DNA of 55,090 nt from Nocardia ninae NBRC 108245 (GCF_007990755.1 NZ_BJXA01000060.1:1-55090); one strand, 5' to 3'. Numbered from the stretch's first letter, positions 21,695-31,099 are shown. Notes: generated by a model not told the origin, from the letters alone. Program-made: numbers and translations.

Positions 21695-22603
21695 ATGCCT
21701 GATCTGGTGATCACGCGAGGGTGGCCCGGCAGCGGCAAAACAACCTACGCCCGGCAATGGGTCACTGAAGCACCACGCCGAGTAAAAGCGCCCTCCCGCG
21801 ACGACTTACGCGCCACCCTCTACAACGGCGCTGGCGTACTCGCCTACCCACAAGAAGACCTCATCACCGAAGTGCAAGAACAAGCCGTACGGACCCTGAT
21901 CAGGGCCGGGCACTCAACCGTCGTTGATGACACAAACTTGCGTACGAGCTATGCGCAGCGCTGGGCGACCCTGGCGGACAAGCTCGGCGCCGGATTCCAC
22001 GTGATCGACATGGAATCCGACCTTGCAACCTGCCTGGCGCACAACGAAGCGCGGCGCGCAGCTGGCGGACGGTACACAGACCCTCGCGCCATCGAAGGAA
22101 TCGCACAGCGGTTCCCGATAACCCAGTGGCAGCCGATCACAGCACGGCCCGCGCTTGAGGTGGAACCGTACGTGAACGACGCGACCAAACCGGACGCGTA
22201 CATCGTTGACGTAGACGGCACCATCGCGCACATGCACGGGCGCGGCCCGTTCGACTGGACGCGCGTAGGTGAGGACTCCCTAGATTTCGAGGTCGTAGAC
22301 CTACTGCTCACGCTGAAACTCGGCAACCCGAACGCTCAATTCATTGTCGTATCCGGCAGATCCGATATTTGCCGTCCGGAGACTCTCGAATGGATTCGCC
22401 GCTATTGGGCGGAACCGGACGCGCTGCACATGCGCCGACATGGCGACGTACGCCGAGACGACATTGTCAAGCTCGAAATCTTCAACACCCACATCCGGCA
22501 TCAGTTCAACGTGCTCGGCGTTTTTGACGACAGGAACAGTGTCGTAGCGATGTGGCGACAACTCGGACTCAAATGCTTCCAAGTAGCCGAAGGTGACTTC
22601 TAA
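21695..22603 (+). CDS. pnk: Polynucleotide 5'-kinase / 3'-phosphatase
   Basis: 302 residues in the T4 Pnkp order. The kinase domain has the P-loop GWPGSGKTT (residues 9-17) and VVDDTNLR. The HAD-type phosphatase has DVDGT (172-176), VSGRSD, and GVFDDRNSVVAMWRQLGLKC near the C-terminus. It heals broken RNA ends (2',3'-cyclic phosphate and 5'-OH) so that a ligase can seal them. The adjacent RNA ligase and the tRNA cluster support tRNA repair after anticodon cleavage. Confidence 0.95.
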   Translation: MPDLVITRGWPGSGKTTYARQWVTEAPRRVKAPSRDDLRATLYNGAGVLAYPQEDLITEVQEQAVRTLIRAGHSTVVDDTNLRTSYAQRWATLADKLGAGFHVIDMESDLATCLAHNEARRAAGGRYTDPRAIEGIAQRFPITQWQPITARPALEVEPYVNDATKPDAYIVDVDGTIAHMHGRGPFDWTRVGEDSLDFEVVDLLLTLKLGNPNAQFIVVSGRSDICRPETLEWIRRYWAEPDALHMRRHGDVRRDDIVKLEIFNTHIRHQFNVLGVFDDRNSVVAMWRQLGLKCFQVAEGDF

Positions 22604-22605
22604 CA

Positions 22606-23946
22606 GTGAAATTCGACGCACCCAAGAACCCGAACTACGCAGCCACAGTCACGGCAGTCAGGGTGATCAAACCGCTTCCCGGACGCGACAAGATTGTCTC
22701 TGTTCCCTTGTACGGATACGAAGCGATCGTGCCCAAGGCATGGCAGCCGGGCGAACTCGGCGTGTTCATCCCGGCGGAATGTCAGCTGTCGCACGACTAC
22801 GCCACCGCAAACAACATGTACCGGCACTCCGATCTGAACGAGAACCCCGAAGTAACCGGATACCTCGAAGACAACCGGAGAGTCAAAGCTATTCGTCTCG
22901 GCGGGCATCCATCGAACGCATTGTTCATGCCACTCGAATCTCTAGCGTTCACCGGTGTCGACGTGAGCGAGCTCCGTGAAGGTGACACATTCGACGTACT
23001 GAACGGAGTTGAAATCGTCCGCAAGTACGAGCGTCCCCGCAAGAGCAACGGCATGAGCACAAGCGGAAACCAGGCCCCGAAGTCCTCACGTATCGACAAG
23101 TTGCACTTTCCGGAACATCTCGACACGTCGAACTACTTCCGCATGTCCAACAGGATCGAACCGAGCGACTTCCTGTGGGTCAGCCAGAAATTGCACGGAA
23201 CAAGCGTGCGGTTCGGGCGCACCGTTGTGCAACGCAAGCTCACCCTCCGGGAACGTCTCGCACGACGCTTCGGCGTCTCGGTACAAACCACCGAATACGC
23301 GAACGTGTACGGCAGCCGACGCGCCATCAAGGACGCATCAAACCCCGACCAGGCGCACTACTACACCACCGACATTTGGACTATCGCCGGACGCAAATAC
23401 GACGAGGTCATACCCTCCGGATACCTGGTGTACGGCGAACTCATCGGATGGACACCAGACGGCACGCCACTACAGACGGGCTACACCTACGGGGTACCTC
23501 CGGGCCGATCCGACCTGTACGTGTACCGCGTCGCCACCATCAACCCGCAAGGGTTCATGACTGACCTGTCATGGCCGCAAGTCGAAGAGTTCTGCACAAA
23601 CCATGGGCTTGCGACAGTACCGCTGCTGTGGGCTGGATACGCAGAGAACTTCGACGCTGACGCGTGGATGAACAAACGCTACGCAGATCAGGGATATCGA
23701 GCCGTACCACTCGAACCAGGCGACACCGTAGATGAAGGCGTAATCGTCCGCATAGACGGACTCACACCACGCATCTACAAAGCAAAAGCGAGCCGCTTCC
23801 TTGAGCACGAAACCAAGTCGCTGGATGACGACAACGCAATAGACATGGAAGAACTCGGAAGCCTCACCGAACAAGCGACGCACACAGCAACCGACACGGT
23901 AGAAGCGCGTGCGTCCACTGGTGAACTTGTGAGCAGCGTTCCATAG
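22606..23946 (+). CDS. RNA ligase (Rnl-type with N-terminal OB-like domain)
   Basis: 446 residues, GTG 22606. Nucleotidyltransferase motifs: KLHGTS (motif I, adenylated Lys195), NVYGSRR, YLVYGELIGW (IIIa), DEGVIVRIDG (IV), IYKAKASR (V). The first ~150 residues form a separate beta-rich domain (YAATVTAVRVIKPLPGRDKI ... PGELGVFIPAEC), as in Deinococcus/Naegleria-type RNA ligases. The ~40-residue C-terminal tail is acidic. Starts 2 nt after the kinase-phosphatase stop, so the two are one repair unit. Confidence 0.92.
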   Translation: MKFDAPKNPNYAATVTAVRVIKPLPGRDKIVSVPLYGYEAIVPKAWQPGELGVFIPAECQLSHDYATANNMYRHSDLNENPEVTGYLEDNRRVKAIRLGGHPSNALFMPLESLAFTGVDVSELREGDTFDVLNGVEIVRKYERPRKSNGMSTSGNQAPKSSRIDKLHFPEHLDTSNYFRMSNRIEPSDFLWVSQKLHGTSVRFGRTVVQRKLTLRERLARRFGVSVQTTEYANVYGSRRAIKDASNPDQAHYYTTDIWTIAGRKYDEVIPSGYLVYGELIGWTPDGTPLQTGYTYGVPPGRSDLYVYRVATINPQGFMTDLSWPQVEEFCTNHGLATVPLLWAGYAENFDADAWMNKRYADQGYRAVPLEPGDTVDEGVIVRIDGLTPRIYKAKASRFLEHETKSLDDDNAIDMEELGSLTEQATHTATDTVEARASTGELVSSVP

Positions 23947-23959
23947 AACGGAATGCGCA

Positions 23960-24280
23960 ATGAGCAGACGCAAACGTAAACCAAGCGGAGGTCTCGACAG
24001 TCGCGCATACCGCAAAGCGCGGGACAGGCTCCGCAAGCAATCACAAATCTGTCATCTCTGCGGCAACCCAATCGACTTGACGTTGCCGCACACCGACGCT
24101 CAGTCATGGACAGCAGACCACATCAACCCCCGATCACTCGGCGGTCACATCCTCGGAGAGATGCGGGCAGCTCATCGCAGCTGTAACAGCTCCAGAGGCA
24201 ACGGAACTCGGCAAGTGCACGACGCACTACCGACAACGCGAGATTGGTTCGGCACGGGGCAGCTAGAGGGCAAGGCGTAG
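23960..24280 (+). CDS. HNH endonuclease next to terminase
   Basis: 106 residues. CHLCGNPID, W-T-ADHINPRSLGG, AHRSCNSSRGN: an HNH core with a C-x2-C ... H-x2-C zinc site. HNH proteins encoded just before the terminase assist cos cleavage in phages such as HK97, so this suggests cohesive-end packaging. Basic N-terminus. Confidence 0.88.
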   Translation: MSRRKRKPSGGLDSRAYRKARDRLRKQSQICHLCGNPIDLTLPHTDAQSWTADHINPRSLGGHILGEMRAAHRSCNSSRGNGTRQVHDALPTTRDWFGTGQLEGKA

Positions 24281-24404
24281 CTACTACGTCGGGGGAAGTG
24301 CACGGGATTGGGTGATGGGTGGGGGTACCTCCCTCCCCATGCTCGGCAGGCCCACCCCTCAGTCATACGGGCCGAAAAGCAAGCAGACAGGGGGAGGGGG
24401 GTCT
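24281..24404. other. G-rich intergenic stretch before TerS (possible cos region)
   Basis: No gene is assigned; the TerS frame is open upstream to 24312 but lacks a good start. It contains GGGTGGG...CCCACCC inverted pairs, GGGGGTACCTCCCTCCCC and runs of 5-7 G before TerS. In cos-type phages the cohesive-end site often lies here; not provable from sequence alone. Confidence 0.35.
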
Positions 24405-24698
24405 ATGGAAGATGACGACACTGCAATTCAGCGCTCAGCGGAGCAACTAGCGGCCATTGCGGCTACAGGTGACCGACTGGCGACGCTGAAACTGCTGCGG
24501 GATCACATAGCCCTCTCTTTCAAAGTCACATCGGCGGGAGTCCTGCCCCAACTTACAAAGCAATTCACTGACCTTCTGGCGCAGATAGCAGAGCTTGAGC
24601 CACCTGTCCGGGAGGAGTCTGCAATTGACGAATTCCAATCAGGAATCCAAGCGGCCATCGGACGCGGTAGCAGCGATTCTGTCGAGGCTGAAGACTGA
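24405..24698 (+). CDS. terS: Terminase small subunit (probable)
   Basis: 97 residues from ATG 24405, placed behind GGGGGAGGGGGG (an in-frame ATG at 24312 would add a low-complexity Gly-rich extension). Helical: RSAEQLAAIAATGDRLATLKLLRDHIALSF ... QLTKQFTDLLAQIAEL, as in short actinophage TerS proteins. Overlaps the large subunit gene, which supports the call. Confidence 0.65.
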   Translation: MEDDDTAIQRSAEQLAAIAATGDRLATLKLLRDHIALSFKVTSAGVLPQLTKQFTDLLAQIAELEPPVREESAIDEFQSGIQAAIGRGSSDSVEAED

Positions 24699-26142
24699 CG
24701 GGATCAAAGGTGCTCAACTCCCGTACATTCGGGTTGAACAGCTGGGCAATCTTCACCCCGCTGAAATGGGTATTGCGTTCGTCGCCAAGTACGGCTTAGA
24801 ACTCGACCCGTGGCAGAAACTCGTACTTCGTTCGTGGCTGTCGTTCGACCAGCGAGGGAAGTACTCCCATAGCCGTTGCGGTTTATCTGTGCCGCGCCAA
24901 AACGGAAAATCGGCTTTGCTCGAGGCGCGTGCCCTGATTGGCATGGTGTTGCTGGGTGAGCGCATACTGTTTACCGCACAGAACACGCGGACGGCAGAGG
25001 CGTTCTTTCGTCGGCTGAGTGGTTTCTTTGAAGATCGGGAACGTTACCCCGACCTAGCTGAACGCGTCGCGAAGATCGGGCGTGTGACCGGCCGGAACTA
25101 CATTTTCCTGCGGCGCCGAAACGCTGACGGAGAATGGGAACCGGGCGGAAGCCTGCAAGTCATCGCACGGTCGAAGTCCTCGGGCCGTGGCCTGACAGTC
25201 GACGTTATTTTGATGGATGAAGCGCAAGAACTCAGCGCCGAATCCATGGAAGCGTTGGGGCCGACCACTGCGGCGGCGCCGTTGGGCAACCGACAACACA
25301 TCTACTGCGGCACACCTCCGAACGAGGTAGCGAACAGCGAGGTGTTTACCCGCGTCCGTGCCGAAATACTCGCCGGGAACGCGCTGCGTGCGTCATGGCT
25401 CGAATGGTCCATGTCTGAGGGGGCCGGGCTCGATGATCCGCAACAGTGGGCGCAAGCCAACCCCGCGTTGGGCTATCGGCTCGATTGGGAAGAACTGGCG
25501 GAGTCCCGCGCGGATTACAGCGATGAGGGCTTTGCCCGCGAGCGTGGCGGGATGTGGTCGGCGGCTGTATCGGCTGCGGTCATTGATGCCGCTAGCTGGT
25601 CGCTGATCAAAGATTCTGGGTCGCTGGTGACCGACCCGGTTGCTTTCGCGGTGGATGTCGCACCCGATCGCAACATGGCGTCGATCGCGATTGCCGGGGC
25701 ACGCGCTGACGGCACGTACCACGTGGAGATCATCGCGTCACGGCGCGGAACCGACTGGGTAGTGCCCGCGCTGGCAATGCTGGTCGCGCAGTGGTCGGCC
25801 GTCGCGGTGGTGGTGGATGGTCCAGCGGCGTCGATGGTTCCGGAGCTGTCCGGGCTGCGGGTACCGGTACACAAGCTCGGTCTAGCTGAGTTCGCGGCGG
25901 CGTGTGGGTTGTTCTTCGACTCGGTGATGGGGCGGAGCGTGCGTCACCCCGATCAACCGGCGTTCACGACTGCTGTAGAGGCCGCGCGTAAGCGCCTGGT
26001 CGGTGATCTGTGGGTGTGGGGGCGCCGGAGCGCGACAAGCGATATCACGCCCGTCGTAGCGGCCACCTTGGCGCTGTACGGGTTCGTCCAAGGCAGGCCG
26101 GTTGTGGTGCGCAAGACGAAACGTAAAGCGGTCACATTGTGA
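24625..26142 (+). CDS. terL: Terminase large subunit
   Basis: About 505 residues from TTG 24625, set by GGGAGGAG 8 nt upstream. ATPase: SVPRQNGKS (Walker A), VILMDEAQEL (Walker B), IYCGTPPNE (motif III). The C-terminal nuclease domain has AVDVAPD, VVVDGPA and a final Asp region (SDITPVVAATLALYG). Packages DNA into the prohead. Overlaps TerS by 74 nt. Confidence 0.95.
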   Translation: MTNSNQESKRPSDAVAAILSRLKTDGIKGAQLPYIRVEQLGNLHPAEMGIAFVAKYGLELDPWQKLVLRSWLSFDQRGKYSHSRCGLSVPRQNGKSALLEARALIGMVLLGERILFTAQNTRTAEAFFRRLSGFFEDRERYPDLAERVAKIGRVTGRNYIFLRRRNADGEWEPGGSLQVIARSKSSGRGLTVDVILMDEAQELSAESMEALGPTTAAAPLGNRQHIYCGTPPNEVANSEVFTRVRAEILAGNALRASWLEWSMSEGAGLDDPQQWAQANPALGYRLDWEELAESRADYSDEGFARERGGMWSAAVSAAVIDAASWSLIKDSGSLVTDPVAFAVDVAPDRNMASIAIAGARADGTYHVEIIASRRGTDWVVPALAMLVAQWSAVAVVVDGPAASMVPELSGLRVPVHKLGLAEFAAACGLFFDSVMGRSVRHPDQPAFTTAVEAARKRLVGDLWVWGRRSATSDITPVVAATLALYGFVQGRPVVVRKTKRKAVTL

Positions 26143-26164
26143 ATCCGCGTGGGGGGTGGGGTAA

Positions 26165-27622
26165 TTGGCTGTAGCGCTCTCGCTACCGAAATTGGGATTG
26201 AACGATGATGAGCAACGCCTAGTTGGTCAAATGCGTTCCCGTATAGGTCGATACGCGAAGAAGAACCAACGCAAGCAAGACTTCTACGAAGCAAAACAGA
26301 AGATCACGCACCTTGATATCGCTGTGCCTCCGCAACTGCGGGACTTGGCTGTTGCGTGTGGTTGGCCGGGCACGGTGGTTGATGTTCTGGAAGAACGGCT
26401 TGATTGGTTGGGGTGGGCAACCAACAACGACGATGCGTTGGGGTTGGACGATATCTATCGGGACAACTATCTACAACTCGAATCGTCACGGGCGCATACG
26501 GATACGCTCATTGTAGGTACCGATTTTGTAGCGGTGGGTAAGGGTGACGAATCGGCGGGGGAACCGGAAGTGCTGGTTACTGTCGAGTCTCCATCGTCGT
26601 GTACGGCGATATGGAATTACCGGACACGGCGCAACGACGCTGCTCTGTCCCAAACGCGGGATGAGCACGGGCATGTTGTTCTCGAATCGCTGTATGTGCC
26701 GAACGCAACGGTTCGGTTCGAGCGTGGTCCGGGGAAGAAACTCGTTGTGGTTGATCGCGACGATCATGGATTGGGGCGGGTTCCGGTGGCGCGCATGCGG
26801 AACCGTGACCGCGCCTCCGATCTAGAGGGCCGCTCGGAGATCACGCGCGCAGTGCAGTACTACACCGACGCGGCGTGCCGGACGTTGCTCGGAATGGAAA
26901 TCAACAGGGAGTTCTATACGGCTCCACAGAGATACGCGCTCGGCGCCGACCCGGAACAGTTCGGTGTGGACGCTGACGCGAGTCCGTACGAAAAGATCAT
27001 GGCTGGCTGGCATGCCGCTATGGGTCGGCTCAACATCGTTCCGCGCGATGATGACGGCGAGCTTCCCGAAATGGGCCAATTCCCAAGCAATCCGCCAACG
27101 CCATACATTGAGCAACTGCGCGTCTATTCCCAGTTCGTTTCGAGCGAAAGCGGTATCCCGTCCCCATACCTCGGGTTTGTCACGGACAATCCCCCGTCTG
27201 CGGATGCGATCAGGCAAGCCGAATTCCGATTGGTGAAGCGCGCGGAGCGCAGGCAAGCAGCATTCGGCGTGGCGTGGCGCGAGGTTGGGTACCTGGCGCT
27301 GTTGGTGCGAGACAAGAAGGTGGACCCGGAGGCGTTCCGGCGCATCTATGTGAACTGGCGTGATGCGAGTACGCCAACGCGTAGCGCGACGGCCGATGAG
27401 GCGCTGAAATTGGTGACTTCCGGTGTGCTGCTGCCGGATTCGCGGGTCACCTATGACCGCATCGGGTTGGCTCCGCAAGACCAAGAGCGGTTGGAGGAGG
27501 AGAAGCGCCGGGCTCGCGTCGACGCGGTCATCCGCAATCTGCCCGCTGCGGGAGCTGCGGCTCGGCGAGATCCTGACGTTGCTTCGGCGGTGTCGGCACA
27601 GGGGACGGCGGACGCTGAATGA
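26165..27622 (+). CDS. Portal protein
   Basis: 485 residues, TTG 26165 behind GGGGGGTGGGG. SPP1 gp6-type portal common in actinophages: N-terminal YEAKQKI, central VESPSSCTAIWNYRTRR, RSEITRAVQYYTDAACRTLLGMEI, and a C-terminal helical part with PPSADAIRQAEFRLVKRAERRQ. Forms the dodecameric channel. The C-terminal tail is Arg-rich then low complexity. Confidence 0.93.
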   Translation: MAVALSLPKLGLNDDEQRLVGQMRSRIGRYAKKNQRKQDFYEAKQKITHLDIAVPPQLRDLAVACGWPGTVVDVLEERLDWLGWATNNDDALGLDDIYRDNYLQLESSRAHTDTLIVGTDFVAVGKGDESAGEPEVLVTVESPSSCTAIWNYRTRRNDAALSQTRDEHGHVVLESLYVPNATVRFERGPGKKLVVVDRDDHGLGRVPVARMRNRDRASDLEGRSEITRAVQYYTDAACRTLLGMEINREFYTAPQRYALGADPEQFGVDADASPYEKIMAGWHAAMGRLNIVPRDDDGELPEMGQFPSNPPTPYIEQLRVYSQFVSSESGIPSPYLGFVTDNPPSADAIRQAEFRLVKRAERRQAAFGVAWREVGYLALLVRDKKVDPEAFRRIYVNWRDASTPTRSATADEALKLVTSGVLLPDSRVTYDRIGLAPQDQERLEEEKRRARVDAVIRNLPAAGAAARRDPDVASAVSAQGTADAE

Positions 27623-28335
27623 GCGTGGCGCTTCTCGATGAGGCCGACACCTTCCGGGGTCTCATGCTCGATCTGACATCGGTGATGATGCGCGATGTCA
27701 ACGCGGAGTTCCGCCGCGTCGGTCATCTCGACCAGGACCAGCAACAGCGGTGGATGACATCGGCGTATCCGGAGGTATGGACACCTCACGCGGCCGTGGC
27801 GTCTGATCTTGCGGTGGACTGGTATCAGTCAGCGGCGCCGGAAATCGCCTACAGCGCAGTACGTTTGCTGCTGCCGACACCACAAACGCTTGCGGGACAG
27901 GTGGTTTGGGCGTTCGGACAGCATGCGATCAGGCATGCGCTGTTGGCGGCGGCGCAGCGCGACATGTGGGCTGAGTTCCGGCGCACCGTGGCGTCCAACG
28001 CTGAACGTGAAGTCGGGGCACGGTGGGCGCGGCATGCGTCCGCGTCGGCGTGCCGGTGGTGTCAGATGCTGTCGACGCGCGGGCCGGTTTACGGGTCGAA
28101 AAAGACTGCGTCGAAAGATGGTGACAGCGCGGGATTGCTTGGGTTGAAACAGGATTACCACAAGCATTGCAAATGCATGGCCGTACCGGTTCGTCCCGGT
28201 CGCACCTATGAGCCACCGCCGCACGTCGAGGAATGGACGGCGGATTACGAACGGGCTGCGCAACTGGCCGGTGGCGCGCGTGACGTGAAGTCGATCATGG
28301 CCGCGTATCGGCAAATGGACAAAGAGAGTTCCTGA
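27619..28335 (+). CDS. MuF-like head morphogenesis protein
   Basis: 238 residues, ATG 27619 overlapping the portal stop. Signature CRWCQMLSTRGPVY ... YHKHCKCMAVPVR near the C-terminus, typical of actinophage MuF minor capsid proteins. Role: head assembly, possibly injected. Confidence 0.88.
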   Translation: MSVALLDEADTFRGLMLDLTSVMMRDVNAEFRRVGHLDQDQQQRWMTSAYPEVWTPHAAVASDLAVDWYQSAAPEIAYSAVRLLLPTPQTLAGQVVWAFGQHAIRHALLAAAQRDMWAEFRRTVASNAEREVGARWARHASASACRWCQMLSTRGPVYGSKKTASKDGDSAGLLGLKQDYHKHCKCMAVPVRPGRTYEPPPHVEEWTADYERAAQLAGGARDVKSIMAAYRQMDKESS

Positions 28336-28358
28336 TTCAGATTCGGAGTGATTCACAC

Positions 28359-28979
28359 ATGACTATTTCTCTGCCAGTGCATCCGGTGTCGGGTGTGCGC
28401 GCGCTGGGTGTTGGTAAACGCGGTCCAATCTGGCCCGTGATGGGCGGAAGCGGTGAAGGTGACCCTTCGGGTACCGGCGACGCCTCAGACGCGGCTGAGG
28501 GCAACGCAGGCGGCAAGGTGGCGGGCGCTGAGGGTGACTCGTTCGCGCCGATCACCTCGAAAGCTGACCTTGACGCCGCGATTCAGGCGGCTGTAGATGC
28601 TGCTGTCGCGCCGTTCGCCGACTATGCCGAGGTGAAGACCCGTGCAGCCGCGTTCGACCAGGCGGAAGCCGAGAAGCTGCCGGAGTTGGAGCGTGAGCGG
28701 CAAAGGGCTGACCAGGCCGAGCGGGCTGCGGCCGAGTTGCGCAGTCAGAACGCACGTCACGCGGTCGCGGAGGCTACGAGCGTTCCCGCTGACATTCTCG
28801 CCGGTCCGGCCGGTGCCGATGACGCGGCATTGCAGGCGTACGCGGCGCGAGTCATCGCCTGGCGCGACACGAAACCCGGTATGCGACCCAACCCGCAACA
28901 GGGCCAACCGTCCGAAACCACGAAAGCGCAGACGCTGTCGAGTGGACGCGAGCGTTTCGAGTCTCGGCGCAAGAAATAA
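28359..28979 (+). CDS. Scaffolding protein
   Basis: 206 residues. Acidic, disordered N-terminus (GGSGEGDPSGTGDASDAAEGN), central coiled coil (LPELERERQRADQAERAAAE) and a basic C-terminus ending in RKK. This composition and place between MuF and capsid are typical of capsid scaffolds. Confidence 0.85.
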   Translation: MTISLPVHPVSGVRALGVGKRGPIWPVMGGSGEGDPSGTGDASDAAEGNAGGKVAGAEGDSFAPITSKADLDAAIQAAVDAAVAPFADYAEVKTRAAAFDQAEAEKLPELERERQRADQAERAAAELRSQNARHAVAEATSVPADILAGPAGADDAALQAYAARVIAWRDTKPGMRPNPQQGQPSETTKAQTLSSGRERFESRRKK

Positions 28980-29008
28980 AGCAACACAACAACTTTGGGG
29001 GGTAGACC

Positions 29009-29377
29009 ATGCAGCTTTCGCCACGTAGGGAGAGTTTCACAAGTGGTGACCAAGCTTGGCTTGGCAGTTCGCACGGAACCGGAAACGCACGCACCTTCAC
29101 GATCGACGTGACCGCGTCGGCGGCGAAGATTTCGCAGGGGCGCATCAAATCCGGTGAACCGTTCGCGATCGTTAACGGGCTCGGTGTGCCGTACAACGCA
29201 AGCGGGTCCGCTGGCACAAACATTCTGGCCGTCTTCTTGCTGACCGATATTCCGGTCACGGCGGGCGCTGGGAACGTCGTTGCCGCTGGGCTCGACCACG
29301 GTCGTATCCGGTTGTCGCGCTTGCCGTCGACTGTCGCTGCTGACGCGACTACTAGCGGTCAATTCGTTTTCGTCTAA
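29009..29377 (+). CDS. Head decoration protein (probable)
   Basis: 122 residues, beta-rich (TFTIDVTASAAKISQGRIKSG ... AVFLLTDIPVTAG). Lambda gpD-like in size and position, directly before the major capsid gene. Start: the ATG at 29009 follows GGGGGG. Confidence 0.75.
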   Translation: MQLSPRRESFTSGDQAWLGSSHGTGNARTFTIDVTASAAKISQGRIKSGEPFAIVNGLGVPYNASGSAGTNILAVFLLTDIPVTAGAGNVVAAGLDHGRIRLSRLPSTVAADATTSGQFVFV

Positions 29378-29387
29378 GGGGGCTTTA

Positions 29388-30428
29388 ATGCTGTGGACTG
29401 ACATTGTTACTCCGGCTGAGCTGACGGGCTACGCTCGCGCTGCGGTCGAGGACTACGAGGCTAAAAAGGGCTCGCTTGCACGTTGGCTCCCGAATCGGTT
29501 TGTTGCCGATATCGTGGCGCGGTTCATCATCGGCCAGTCGGGTTTGCTGCCTGCGGCCGAGTACCGAGGTTATGACGCGGAAACCCCGACCGGTGGCCTG
29601 CCGGGTGGCGAGCGCGTCACTGTCGAGCTGCCTCCGCTGGGTCAAAAGATCCGGGTTTCGGAGTATGACCAGCTGCGGCGCCGGGGCAAGGATGCACCCG
29701 AAGCGGTCAAGAACATCATCGAGCGTGCTGCGGCGGTGAATGCGCGTGCTATCTCCGACCGTTTGGAGGTTGCGCGCGGACAAGCTCTCGAGACCGGCGC
29801 ACTGTCGATTGACGAGAACGGTTTCCGGCAGACCGGGTCGTGGTCGCGGAACCCGAGCCACACCGTGACAGTGGGAACGCTGTGGTCCGACGCGGCCAAC
29901 GCTAAGCCGTTGGATGACATGTTGGCGTGGAAAGAGCTCGCGATTGCCGACACCGGCGAAGCGCCGGGCGCTTTCCTGATGTCGACCAAGGCGTCCATCG
30001 CGCTGACTCGCACCGCTGAAATGCGTTCTCTGTCTGCCACTCTCGCCGGTACCCCGTCGCGGGTGACTCTCGATAGTGTGCAAGCGGTTCTCGCGGCTCA
30101 TTCGCTGCCCCCGATTCACCTGTACGACCGACAGATCAAGGTCGGTGCGGTACAGAAAAAGGTGCTGACCGATTCCAAGGTGTTCGCGCTGCCTGCGCCG
30201 GTCGACCCGGACGATTGGGAGGGCACCGACCTTGGGGCGACGTTCCTTGGTCTGACGCTGGAATCCGAGGAAGCCGACTACGGGCTGAGCGCGGAGGAAC
30301 AGCCGGGCATTGTCGTGGGTGCGTGGAAGACGCGTGACCCGATCGCGGTGTGGACCCACAGTGCGGCGATTGGCCTTCCGGTGCTGGCGAATTCGGATCT
30401 GTCGATCGTGGCAAGCGTTCTCGCCTAA
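29388..30428 (+). CDS. Major capsid protein
   Basis: 346 residues from ATG 29388 (AAGGGGG upstream; the frame opens further upstream inside the decoration gene). Lambda gpE/HK97-class actinophage capsid: LPNRFVADIVARFIIGQSGLLPAAEYRGYDAET, the E-loop region PLGQKIRVSEYDQLRRRG, and a C-terminal beta domain with VWTHSAAIGLPVLAN. Shell subunit. Confidence 0.93.
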   Translation: MLWTDIVTPAELTGYARAAVEDYEAKKGSLARWLPNRFVADIVARFIIGQSGLLPAAEYRGYDAETPTGGLPGGERVTVELPPLGQKIRVSEYDQLRRRGKDAPEAVKNIIERAAAVNARAISDRLEVARGQALETGALSIDENGFRQTGSWSRNPSHTVTVGTLWSDAANAKPLDDMLAWKELAIADTGEAPGAFLMSTKASIALTRTAEMRSLSATLAGTPSRVTLDSVQAVLAAHSLPPIHLYDRQIKVGAVQKKVLTDSKVFALPAPVDPDDWEGTDLGATFLGLTLESEEADYGLSAEEQPGIVVGAWKTRDPIAVWTHSAAIGLPVLANSDLSIVASVLA

Positions 30429-30450
30429 GAGCGGTCGGAGGGGACAACAC

Positions 30451-30732
30451 GTGAAGATTCGAGGGGACCTGATCGGGGTTGTCTTGGTGCAGACGGACGC
30501 GGGTTTGCTGACGTTGGCGGCGGGTGACGTTGTGCCGGACGGTGTGAGCGTGGGCAACCACGTTCTTGCCGACCAGGTGACCGAACCCGCACCCGTCGAC
30601 GCGGAGCCGATTGCAGACGACCTGGTTCCGGCCAGTGAGCTAGACCCACGACCGATATCGGAAAGCGTTGCGCCGCAACCGCGTAGGCGGGGAAGGCCAC
30701 CGAAGAACCGGGGGCCGAATGCTCCTCTGTGA
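30451..30732 (+). CDS. Small head-region protein with AT-hook-like tail
   Basis: 93 residues from GTG 30451 (GGAGGGGAC upstream). Short beta domain (DLIGVVLVQTDAGLLTLAAG), acidic Pro-rich linker, then RRRGRPPKNRG, which resembles an AT-hook (RGRPP). Lies between capsid and connector; function unknown. Confidence 0.7.
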   Translation: MKIRGDLIGVVLVQTDAGLLTLAAGDVVPDGVSVGNHVLADQVTEPAPVDAEPIADDLVPASELDPRPISESVAPQPRRRGRPPKNRGPNAPL

Positions 30733-31087
30733 TGAAAGCGACGTTGAGCAACGACTACGCAGGGCCGTCACAACCGTTGAGGGCGAATATCTTTCAGGGT
30801 TGATCGAGGAAGCGTCTGAATTGGTGGTGGCTCACTGCGGGCGCAACCGGTCATACACTCCGGTGCCTGACGCGGTGCGGTTGGTTACCTCACGCATGGT
30901 TGCTCGGGTGCTCGACGCACCGCGCGAGGGTACGAACGTCGAGTCAGCGCAGGCTACGGCCGGGCCGTTCCAATGGTCGCAGCGGTACACGGCGGAGTCG
31001 CGAACAGGCGGGCCATGGCTGACGAGCGCGGACCGGAAAACGTTGCGGGGCATGCGCCCTTGGGCGTTTTCGGTCCGCACGTGGTGA
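30719..31087 (+). CDS. Head-tail adaptor
   Basis: 122 residues from ATG 30719. Helical adaptor pattern: ESDVEQRLRRAVTTVEGEYLSGLIEEASELV then VPDAVRLVTSRMVARVL, as in SPP1 gp15/HK97 gp6-class connectors. Overlaps the preceding gene. Confidence 0.8.
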   Translation: MLLCDESDVEQRLRRAVTTVEGEYLSGLIEEASELVVAHCGRNRSYTPVPDAVRLVTSRMVARVLDAPREGTNVESAQATAGPFQWSQRYTAESRTGGPWLTSADRKTLRGMRPWAFSVRTW

Positions 31088-31099
31088 GCGGAGGATCCA

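Noticed and set aside
29280-29387. N-terminal extension of the capsid frame
   Set aside because: Lies in the decoration gene and lacks a ribosome site; the ATG at 29388 has one.
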